A stretch of 16,016 bases of DNA from Clostridia bacterium (GTDB lineage Bacteria > Bacillota_A > Clostridia > Oscillospirales > CAG-272), in NCBI GenBank assembly GCA_017632155.1, contig JAGBRZ010000082.1:1-16016 (forward strand), read 5' to 3'. Numbering within the stretch: the first letter of the stretch is position 1; every line of letters starts with the position of its first letter. Under the pieces are notes generated by a model. The model saw nothing but the letters and a program-made list of their open reading frames with translations. It did not search any database and was not told the origin of the DNA. This document shows positions 5,690 to 12,769 of this stretch, piece after piece. The translations under genes and the position numbers were made by a program.

Positions 5690-6913
5690 ATGGAACTTAA
5701 TCTTATAAACAAGATCCTCGCCGACACCGCATACGTGCGTATGGGCGGCAGAGAAGAAGAAAAGAAGGCTGCCGAATATCTTGTCGGCGTTTGCAATCAG
5801 TTCACGGCAGGTGCTTATCTCGAGGAATTTCCCGTTGATCTTGGTGACATCAAGCGCGCAAAGCTTTATGCCGACGGCAAGGAGATCGAGTGCAAGGCTT
5901 ATTTCCTTTGCGGCTCGGGAATTGCCGAGGGCGAGCTTTACTACCTCCGTTCGACTGACAAGTATTCGCTTTCGCAGTGCCGCGGCAAGATCGTTATGAT
6001 CGATACCTATCTCGGATTTTGGAGATACCGCGATCTTATCGAAAACGGCGCGATCGCGTTTATCACCTTTGACGGAAACGTCAACTATGCCGATCACGAC
6101 ATCGACCAGCGCGAGCTTCGTCCCTACGTAAGCAAGGGCGACAAGCTCCTCGGCGTCAACATCAACGCCAAGGACGCGGTCAAGATGGTTGAGGAAGGTG
6201 TTAAGGATATTCGCATTGAAGTTGAGCAGGATGAATACGTTGGAAATTCGCAGAACGTTGTTCTTGAAATGAAGGGCGAGCGCGAGGAATACATCGTGTT
6301 TACCGCGCATTATGATTCCACCTCACTTTCAACGGGCGCTTATGACAATATGTCGGGCTGCCTTGGACTTCTCCATATGATCGAGTATTTTTCAAAGAAT
6401 CCCCATTCCTATTCGCTCCGCTTTGTTTTCTGCGGCAGCGAGGAGAGAGGACTTCTCGGTTCGAAGGCATATTGCGAAACTCACGGCGAGGAGCTTGATA
6501 AGTGCGTTCTCTGCATAAATCTTGATATGATCGGCTGCATTATGGGTAAGTTTGCATCCTGTTGTACTTCTGAAAAGGACCTTGTTAGCTACATTACCTA
6601 TATGGGACTTGAGTGCGGCTTCCCCGTCAGCGTTTATCAGGGCGTTTATTCGAGCGATTCCACTCCGTTCTCGGATAAGGGCGTACCTTCGGTTTCCTTT
6701 GCCCGTCACGCGCCCGGCAACACGGGAACTATCCATAACAGCTATGACACAAAGGCGCTTCTCACCGCGGAGCAGATCGAAAAGGACAGCGAGTTTATCA
6801 CCAAATTTGCCGACAGAATGGCAAATGCGGTTTATTGTCCCGTTGCCCGCAAGATCCCCGACAATATGAAGCAGAAGCTTGATGAGTATCTGCTCAGAAA
6901 AAAGCCTGAATAA
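5690..6913 (+). CDS. M28-family zinc aminopeptidase, cytosolic
   Basis: A 407-residue metallopeptidase of family M28, whose members remove N-terminal amino acids using two zinc ions. The full ligand set is present: His207 and Asp209 in TAHYD, Asp219 in AYDNMSG (bridging), catalytic Glu251 and ligand Glu252 in GSEERG, Asp279 in NLDM, and His349 in TIHNSYD. Residues about 50-185 look like an inserted PA-type domain (CRGKIVMID, then ENGAIAFITFDG), common in this family. There is no signal peptide or membrane segment, so it should be cytosolic, unlike many secreted M28 enzymes. The start ATG lies three bases after the folA stop codon, with GAGGAA inside the end of folA as the ribosome binding site. 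It is the last gene of the operon, before the terminator at 6921-6942. Its substrate is unknown; peptide salvage is the simplest guess. Confidence 0.92.
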   Translation: MELNLINKILADTAYVRMGGREEEKKAAEYLVGVCNQFTAGAYLEEFPVDLGDIKRAKLYADGKEIECKAYFLCGSGIAEGELYYLRSTDKYSLSQCRGKIVMIDTYLGFWRYRDLIENGAIAFITFDGNVNYADHDIDQRELRPYVSKGDKLLGVNINAKDAVKMVEEGVKDIRIEVEQDEYVGNSQNVVLEMKGEREEYIVFTAHYDSTSLSTGAYDNMSGCLGLLHMIEYFSKNPHSYSLRFVFCGSEERGLLGSKAYCETHGEELDKCVLCINLDMIGCIMGKFASCCTSEKDLVSYITYMGLECGFPVSVYQGVYSSDSTPFSDKGVPSVSFARHAPGNTGTIHNSYDTKALLTAEQIEKDSEFITKFADRMANAVYCPVARKIPDNMKQKLDEYLLRKKPE

Positions 6914-6920
6914 TTATGAT

Positions 6921-6946
6921 AATCCGCCCGTAAGGGCGGATTTTTC
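6921..6946 (+). terminator. Intrinsic terminator of the thyA-folA operon
   Basis: Perfect 9-bp stem AATCCGCCC/GGGCGGATT with a GTAA loop, running into a T-tract, 8 bases after the peptidase stop codon. Confidence 0.92.
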
Positions 6947-6955
6947 CATAAATAC

Positions 6956-6984
6956 TTGACTTTCCTACCAAAATGTAGTATCAT
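6956..6984 (+). promoter_or_regulatory. Sigma-A promoter of the SGNH surface esterase
   Basis: -35 TTGACT (6956-6961), 17-base spacer, -10 TATCAT (6979-6984). The ribosome binding site is AAGG at 7007-7010, before ATG 7018. Confidence 0.82.
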
Positions 6985-7017
6985 TATATCAACAATCAAG
7001 AAAGGCAAGGTCAAATC

Positions 7018-9807
7018 ATGACGAAACGTATTATCAGTCTTCTTATGGCAATCGTGTTCATCGTTTGCCTCGTCCCTGCAAGCGCATTCTCGGCTTTTGC
7101 CGAAGCGACCGTTGTTGAAACAAAGTGGTCGAACGGCGCGGTCGGCGGACCCACCAATTCCAACAAGTACAAGTTCATTGCGAACGATAACTACCGCACT
7201 TCCGATATTATCACTATCGAAAAAGCGGGCACCAAGGTCTATTACACCGCGCCCACCAAGGCAGGTATCGGACACACTCTCTTTGCTGTTTCCGTATGGG
7301 TACAGCAGAACGGTGAATGGGTGATCGACAAGGCTGCAGCCAATGTTGACGGTACTTTTGCTTACGGCAAGAGCATCGGTCAGACCGTGGTCCAGGGCGG
7401 TATCAGATACGAGTTCATTACCGACAAGGATAATCAATCCATCCGCTTCTCCTATGCTGCTGACGGCGACGGAAGCACTCCCGTGATCTACGCGGAGCCC
7501 ACAACTGAGCCCTCGACTCTCGCTCAGCTTAACGCGCGTAACTTCACCGCTACCTTTGACGCAAACGGCACCATCGGCAATCTGCAGTGGTTCTGCGGAT
7601 ATGCTTCCTCGGCATCCAACACCAACGGCTCTGCAAAGGAAGTTCGCCACGCATCTGCGGCTTATGCTTTCTCAGGTCTGATCAACGTTCCCAAGAAGGG
7701 TACGAAGATCACATATACCTCCGGATCATACAACACCGCGTTCAACGCCTTCACACGCTATAAGCTCGAGGGTGGAAGATATGTTTATGACGTCGGCTTC
7801 GACGCAGGCAACACCGTCGTTAAGAACGGTTCTACCTATACTTACGTTACCGAATACGATAACGAGATCATCCGTCTTTGCGTTAAGGCAGACAAGGGTT
7901 ATACTGACATCGCCGTTGACGCTCCCGTGACCGTTAAGTGGGAGCAGACGAACGAAAAGGGCACTGCCGCTGACGGCAAGGAGCTCAAGACCGAATGGCC
8001 CGATCCCGAGCTTCTCAGCATGGTGACGGGCGCGCCCCTCATCGCCACCTCCGAGGTCAAGGGTCTCGAGTGGCATGACGGCTACGTTGGCTCGCAGTAC
8101 CACGATTCCCAGGCGTTTAATATAACCTCTCCCTCGAACCAGGACTACGAATATTCCGATGTTTTCACCGTTCCGAAGGCAGGCACCACCGTTTACTTCT
8201 TCGACCAGACCTTCACCGATTTCGACGGAAGCAGCTATGCCTCCACAAGCGTTATGACCATCTCGCATTGGAAGAAGGAAGGCTCGAACTGGGTATTCGA
8301 CAAGTCAAAGGAATACCTCAACGGTTGCGATGTTTATAACGTACTTATGACAGACAACTATCGCCTCTATTCTTACACCACCACCGAGGATAACGAGAAT
8401 CTCCGCATCTGTATGCGTTATGCTCCCGTTTATTCGACCGAGGAAGAGCTCATTCCTCCCGTTTATCTCGTTGAGCCCACCGATTTCAAGACTGTTGATA
8501 AGACCGGCGAGGCTTCCTATACCGATCAGTCGGGCGAAAAGGTAACCTACAATATCTATCTCCCTGCTGATTATAGCGCAGATAAGCAGTATACTCTTGT
8601 TTTCGATAACTCCGCGGATTCCGCTATCGCGAATGCGCTCATCAAGAAAAATTACAAGGGCATCGTCCTCAGCTATGCGGGTGATCTCGACAAGTCCCTC
8701 CGTCTCTTTGACGAGGTAGTCAAGCACTACCCCATCAAGGTTTCCGACTTCCTCTTTGTCGGCGACGAAAAGCTTGCAAAGCACGCGGTTGAGTTCGAGG
8801 TCATCAGACTTTGCCAGGCTATGGTAGTCACCTCCAACAATGTTCCCTCCGCAAAGCATGCATCCCTCAAGGCAATGTCCGAGTTCAAGGATGCCGATGA
8901 AGCCGCTCTTTGGCTCGTTGGCGAGACCGAAGATTACTATGATGTTCTCGAGGGCGTCAAGATGTACGCGATCGGCGACAGCTATTTCGGCGGCTCGCAG
9001 CTCGGTCAGCATCAGACCTGGGTCAATCTTCTCGGCTACAAGTACGGCATGACCTTCCACAACTACGGTATCGGCGGCAACACCGTTGCAACCGCGCGCG
9101 GTCAGTCGAGCAACCAGCCTCCCATGCACACACGTTACGACCAGATGCCTATGGACGGCGACATCTACATCATCGAGGGCGGACGTAACGACCGTCATTA
9201 CAGCGTTCCTTTCGGTCAGAACGACGGCAAGTCCGTCACCTCCTTCAAGGGCGCGCTCAACGTTATCATTCAGGGCATTAAGGCAAAGAATCCCGATGCC
9301 TTCATTGTTCTTGTTACCGCTTGGAGCAACCTTGGCGAGTCGGGCTACCTCGGCACCAACAATGACTATGCTGATGCTATGAAGGAGCTTGCTGAATACT
9401 ACAACGATCCCCACGTCGTTTGTATGTACGCGGCTGACACCGAGTACACCGGCGTTGATATGGCAGACGCAAAGTTCCGCGCAAAGTATTGCCAGACCGC
9501 AAGCGACGTCAGCCACCTGAATGCTGACGGTATGTACCTCGTCGCTCCCAAGTTCGACCAGTGGCTGGCAGAGGCTTATGCGAAGTTCAAGGGTGCTACA
9601 CTCACCAACTCCGCAGACGCAGAGCAGTTCATCGAAGTCATCGAAGAGCCCGAAACCACCGTGGCTATCGAAACTGAGGTCCCCACCGCGACAGAGCCCA
9701 CAACTGAACCCGCTCCCGAGAAGAAGGGATGCGGCGGTTTCTCGACCTACGCGATCATTACCGTTGTCGTCTGCGGCGCGTGCCTTACTGTACGCAGAAG
9801 AAAGTGA
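7018..9807 (+). CDS. Secreted SGNH/GDSL esterase with three repeat modules and C-terminal anchor
   Basis: A 929-residue exported hydrolase. Residues 1-28 are a signal peptide (KR, a hydrophobic core, then AFSAFA). Three diverged copies of one module follow at about 36-148, 189-292 and 349-470; each has an early Trp, a [V/I]xKxGTxxxY strand and an ending like YEFITDKDNQSIR. Residues about 495-615 resemble an alpha/beta-hydrolase start (YNIYLPADYSADKQYTLVF) but lack a GxSxG elbow. Residues 645-858 are the SGNH domain: Ser655 in AIGDSYF, Gly686 in GIGGN, Asn724 in GGRND, and Asp830/His833 in DVSHLNADG. The tail has a Thr/Pro/Glu-rich linker, KKGCGG (902-907), a hydrophobic segment and RRRK. It probably removes acyl groups from an extracellular polymer such as a polysaccharide; the substrate is not readable. 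The gene has its own promoter. The stop codon lies inside a repeat (see 9804-10035). Confidence 0.9.
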   Translation: MTKRIISLLMAIVFIVCLVPASAFSAFAEATVVETKWSNGAVGGPTNSNKYKFIANDNYRTSDIITIEKAGTKVYYTAPTKAGIGHTLFAVSVWVQQNGEWVIDKAAANVDGTFAYGKSIGQTVVQGGIRYEFITDKDNQSIRFSYAADGDGSTPVIYAEPTTEPSTLAQLNARNFTATFDANGTIGNLQWFCGYASSASNTNGSAKEVRHASAAYAFSGLINVPKKGTKITYTSGSYNTAFNAFTRYKLEGGRYVYDVGFDAGNTVVKNGSTYTYVTEYDNEIIRLCVKADKGYTDIAVDAPVTVKWEQTNEKGTAADGKELKTEWPDPELLSMVTGAPLIATSEVKGLEWHDGYVGSQYHDSQAFNITSPSNQDYEYSDVFTVPKAGTTVYFFDQTFTDFDGSSYASTSVMTISHWKKEGSNWVFDKSKEYLNGCDVYNVLMTDNYRLYSYTTTEDNENLRICMRYAPVYSTEEELIPPVYLVEPTDFKTVDKTGEASYTDQSGEKVTYNIYLPADYSADKQYTLVFDNSADSAIANALIKKNYKGIVLSYAGDLDKSLRLFDEVVKHYPIKVSDFLFVGDEKLAKHAVEFEVIRLCQAMVVTSNNVPSAKHASLKAMSEFKDADEAALWLVGETEDYYDVLEGVKMYAIGDSYFGGSQLGQHQTWVNLLGYKYGMTFHNYGIGGNTVATARGQSSNQPPMHTRYDQMPMDGDIYIIEGGRNDRHYSVPFGQNDGKSVTSFKGALNVIIQGIKAKNPDAFIVLVTAWSNLGESGYLGTNNDYADAMKELAEYYNDPHVVCMYAADTEYTGVDMADAKFRAKYCQTASDVSHLNADGMYLVAPKFDQWLAEAYAKFKGATLTNSADAEQFIEVIEEPETTVAIETEVPTATEPTTEPAPEKKGCGGFSTYAIITVVVCGACLTVRRRK

Positions 9808-10035
9808 ACAGTGGTTAGTGGACAGTAGACAGAAAGATGCGAATTTATAATTCAATTTTACCTTTTAGTCCATTATTAGGCTAAACAATTCAAAACAAAC
9901 TTAAAACACGGATATTGCAAATTGCAATATCCGTGTTATTTATTATTAGATTATTTATCCGATCAATGTCCAAAGATACGAACCAGAATTATCTGCCCGC
10001 ATCTTTCTGTCTACTGTCCACTAACCACTGATCAC
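9804..10035. repeat. 232-bp non-coding element with 50-bp inverted ends
   Basis: Ends at 9804-9853 and 9986-10035 are inverted copies. The outer 38 bases differ at a single position: four heptamers (GTGAACA or GTGATCA, GTGGTTA, GTGGACA, GTAGACA), then GAAAGATGCG. After five unmatched bases they share ATAATTC. The centre holds the palindromic terminator at 9905-9937. The element starts inside the last codon of the SGNH gene and ends inside the last codon of the PHP lipoprotein gene, so it supplies the TGA stop codon of both. It carries no gene; a related solo end is at 1561-1593. Confidence 0.85.
9905..9937. terminator. Bidirectional intrinsic terminator between convergent genes
   Basis: A 16-bp perfect inverted repeat, AACACGGATATTGCAA and its complement, separated by one base. 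It is A-rich on the left and T-rich on the right, so it can stop transcription from both sides. It is the only terminator-like structure between the two convergent genes. Confidence 0.88.
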
Positions 10036-12650
10036 TTCTGCACCTGCTCGGGCATCTGACCGTCTTTAAGGGTACCGGGCGTGGGGGTCACGTGGACTTC
10101 GCCGACTCGGGAGGTGAATGTGTAGCAAGTGGGATAGTTGAAGGTGATCGCCTTGTCAGCAAGAACGTCCTTTGCGCCTTCCCAGTTGTACCAGCAACGG
10201 GAGATGACCTTGGATCCGTTAAGGATCTCAAGCTGTACGGGATTGGTTTCAGGGAGAGCCTTGCCAACGATGATAATGATGTCCTTGCCGCCGACAAGAT
10301 TGGTTCCGTAGTGCTTGTTGAAATCAGCAACACTGAGCTTGCTGCCATCGGGGAGGAACCAAAGAACTACCGTGGAGTGAGGAGCAATAGTACCGGTCAG
10401 CTTCCAGGTGTTTTCGGTAAGAGAATCTGCATTTGCACCGGGCTTTGCATAGTAGCGAATGGAGTGAGTGCCAAGATTGATCGCGGTGTTGCTGTTGTTG
10501 TAAAGCTCGATATATTCCCAAACCGCTCCGCCGTTTTGCACGCTCTGGGGAAGGATCTCGGTGAAATAGAGGTTGGAGATCTCGCAGTATCTTACGCCTG
10601 CATATTTCTTGCCGCCGGTTTCGCCGCTTGCAATGGCGTAAATTCGGTTTTTATTTATATCATATGCAAGATCTGCATAAACCGTTACGCTCTCGCCCGC
10701 GCGGATGGTGCCGACCGTAACGGTTACGTCGGGCTTGACGGAGGTTTCGTTAAATCCGGAAGTAGAGGTGCGGTAGAAGCTTACAACTGCATTGGTTATA
10801 TCGGTAGTGGCGGAGTTCTTAACGGTTGCAATGATGCGCTGATCCTTCGAATCAACCGCGTTGGTTACAAGAGCCTGCTCGATCGAGGTGACTGTGAGCT
10901 CCTCGCGGTTTTCGATCCAAATGGGAGCGGTTACGGACCATGTGGAGTCAGCACTTACTCTTACGTAATAGTAATCGTAAACAGGGTCAAGCTCGAATTC
11001 CCAAGTGAATTCTTTCTTTCTTCCAAGATTCTGCTGAGCAACAACGATATTGTCCTCTGCTACAAGCTGAACGGTTCCAAGTCCGATTGCCTTTTCGGTG
11101 GAAAGGTCGATGCTTACCTTGAGCTTATCGGGATTCTGCAAGCGTGCGCCCATCCACTCGCCATTGATCTTGTAATAGATCTTGAGGGTCTTATCGGTGG
11201 TTGTGTAAGTACGGTTCTTCTGGAAAGCTTCGATAATATTCTGGCGTGTAAGCGAAGGAGCAAGGGCGTATCCGCAGTATTCATAAGCAGCGCCCCAGTT
11301 TGCTGTGTGGTTATCCTCGTTGTAAAGAGGAGAAACGTGCCAACCCTTGGTAAGGCAGAGGGCGTATTCAATGTCATAGCTCTTACCTTTGATCTCTGCG
11401 AGGTTGACAACCTCATCAAACGCCTCGGTCCAGAATTCGTATTCACAGAAGTTACCCCATTTGTATCCGGGGTGGTTGAACATTACGATCGCGCCATCCT
11501 TTTTTGCCATTACAGAGTAATAGTTTTTAAGAAGAGTGGATCTTGTGGTGAGGGAGGGGTAGTTGAGGGTGTTGAGATGTCCGTAATAGGTTGCGACGTT
11601 GTAGGTCTGCTCAAATCCGTAAAGAGCAACGAAGTTGCCGGGATCGTTGTAGCTGTCGGCGTTGCTCTGGTGTTTACCCTGATATACAGAGTTAGAAAAG
11701 GAGTTTGAGTGGTCGGTGACAGAGAAGAAGTCGAGATTTGCCACGTCACGCGCATATTTGTAAGCTTCTTTAACTGTTTCCTGTCCGTCCGAGTCACCGG
11801 TGTGTGCGTGAAGCTCGCCCGAATAAAGATTCATTTCGGATGCATCGCCGCACGTGAACATGGTTTCGATGGTCTTTGAGCCGCCTTTGCTTCCTTCAAG
11901 ATAAAGGATCGCGGTGTGATCTCCGGGATCAACTGTTACTGTGTTGAGAAGAATCTCACCGAAGCCCCAGGTTGCCTTATCGAGGACGTCAATTCCGTCG
12001 ATAACAAGGCGGCATTTTTCTTTAGCTATCTGGGTGTCAGCAAATTCGTAAAGAAGGGTTGGGGTGTAAACGTCTTCGTAATAATAAAGATTTTCGGGAG
12101 AATATTCGAAAACGGTGGGAGCATTCGAAATGGAGAGATCAAGGGTTTCGGGAATAACAAAATATCCGTTTTGGAATGCGGTCAGCTTGAGCCAGGAAAG
12201 TGCTTCAAGAGTGTATCTTGCTTCCTTACCGGTCACGTTGATTGTCTTGCTGTCGAGCTTGACGGTGTAAAAGGAGGAAAGCGCAGAATCGTTATTAATA
12301 ACGATTTGGTATTCCTCGGCTACCGTGTCATGTGCGGTTCTTGCCACAAAGGTTGAACCGGGGATGAGGGTGGTGAAATATTCTGCAAAGTTCTCGGCTG
12401 CGGTTTTGATCGCCTTTGAACCCGAGGGATAAACGATAGCGCAGGACGATGTGACCTTGGGGCCTGCGATCAAAATTCCTTCGGGAATTGAGGGATCGAA
12501 GACAACTTCGGTCGTGCCATCACCGGCAGATCCGCTATCAATCTCGCTGGTGCTTCCGGGTATCTCAACGGGAGTTGTGGGGCCGCAGGATACGATGGAG
12601 CTCAAAGCGAGTAAAAGTGCAATTGCTGAGAAGATTTTCTTTTTGATCAT
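10032..12650 (-). CDS. Lipoprotein with CehA/McbA-like PHP metallohydrolase and lamin-tail-like domain (paralog A)
   Basis: An 872-residue surface lipoprotein. The signal peptide MIKKKIFSAIALLLALSSIV ends in the lipobox IVSC (lipidated Cys22). Residues about 55-190 look like the accessory alpha/beta domain found before GH67/GH20 catalytic domains (AENFAEYFTTLIPG, then GKEARYTLEALSWLKL). The PHP domain (about 273-500) has the metal residues His281 and His283 in GELHAHT, Asp286 and Asp288 in GDSDG, Asp313-His314, Glu347, His358, Asn392-His393 in FNHPGYKWGN, His438 and Asp446/His448 in NEDNH. A beta-rich stretch (about 585-675) reads like a CARDB/Ig-type module, and about 690-800 like a lamin-tail domain (EYIELYNNSN to VVLWFLP). 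PHP enzymes of this family cleave phosphoester or related bonds; the substrate is unknown. ATG 12650 has GAGGTAA upstream. It is a close paralog of the next gene upstream; its stop codon lies in the repeat element. Confidence 0.87.
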   Translation of the reverse strand: MIKKKIFSAIALLLALSSIVSCGPTTPVEIPGSTSEIDSGSAGDGTTEVVFDPSIPEGILIAGPKVTSSCAIVYPSGSKAIKTAAENFAEYFTTLIPGSTFVARTAHDTVAEEYQIVINNDSALSSFYTVKLDSKTINVTGKEARYTLEALSWLKLTAFQNGYFVIPETLDLSISNAPTVFEYSPENLYYYEDVYTPTLLYEFADTQIAKEKCRLVIDGIDVLDKATWGFGEILLNTVTVDPGDHTAILYLEGSKGGSKTIETMFTCGDASEMNLYSGELHAHTGDSDGQETVKEAYKYARDVANLDFFSVTDHSNSFSNSVYQGKHQSNADSYNDPGNFVALYGFEQTYNVATYYGHLNTLNYPSLTTRSTLLKNYYSVMAKKDGAIVMFNHPGYKWGNFCEYEFWTEAFDEVVNLAEIKGKSYDIEYALCLTKGWHVSPLYNEDNHTANWGAAYEYCGYALAPSLTRQNIIEAFQKNRTYTTTDKTLKIYYKINGEWMGARLQNPDKLKVSIDLSTEKAIGLGTVQLVAEDNIVVAQQNLGRKKEFTWEFELDPVYDYYYVRVSADSTWSVTAPIWIENREELTVTSIEQALVTNAVDSKDQRIIATVKNSATTDITNAVVSFYRTSTSGFNETSVKPDVTVTVGTIRAGESVTVYADLAYDINKNRIYAIASGETGGKKYAGVRYCEISNLYFTEILPQSVQNGGAVWEYIELYNNSNTAINLGTHSIRYYAKPGANADSLTENTWKLTGTIAPHSTVVLWFLPDGSKLSVADFNKHYGTNLVGGKDIIIIVGKALPETNPVQLEILNGSKVISRCWYNWEGAKDVLADKAITFNYPTCYTFTSRVGEVHVTPTPGTLKDGQMPEQVQK

Positions 12651-12683
12651 TTTTGGTTACCTCACGGTTATTTGATTTATTCT

Positions 12684-12712
12684 ATTATACCATTTCTTGA
12701 TTGATATGTCAA
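12684..12712 (-). promoter_or_regulatory. Consensus sigma-A promoter of PHP lipoprotein A
   Basis: Minus strand: -35 TTGACA (12712-12707), 17-base spacer, -10 TATAAT (12689-12684), both hexamers fully consensus. Spacer ends (ATAT after -35, AAATGG before -10) match the promoter of paralog B. Confidence 0.92.
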
Positions 12713-12720
12713 CAGTAAAA

Positions 12721-12756
12721 CGAAAACACCGCCCGGAAATACGGACGGTGTTTTCG
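12721..12756 (-). terminator. Intrinsic terminator of PHP lipoprotein B
   Basis: Minus-strand RNA: 15-bp stem CGAAAACACCGTCCG paired with CGGGCGGTGTTTTCG (one G-U pair), 6-base loop, then TTTT. It begins 14 bases after the stop codon of B and lies immediately upstream of the promoter of A. Confidence 0.9.
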
Positions 12757-12769
12757 TCAATGCAATTTT

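Noticed and set aside
10092..11708. Long plus-strand open frame opposite PHP lipoprotein A, with similar shadows at 8305-9855, 13958-15187, 5366-6310, 4319-5002 and 244-1065
   Set aside because: They lie fully opposite genes with clear domains, lack ribosome binding sites, and their translations show no recognisable motifs; the open frames are a by-product of codon use on the real strand.
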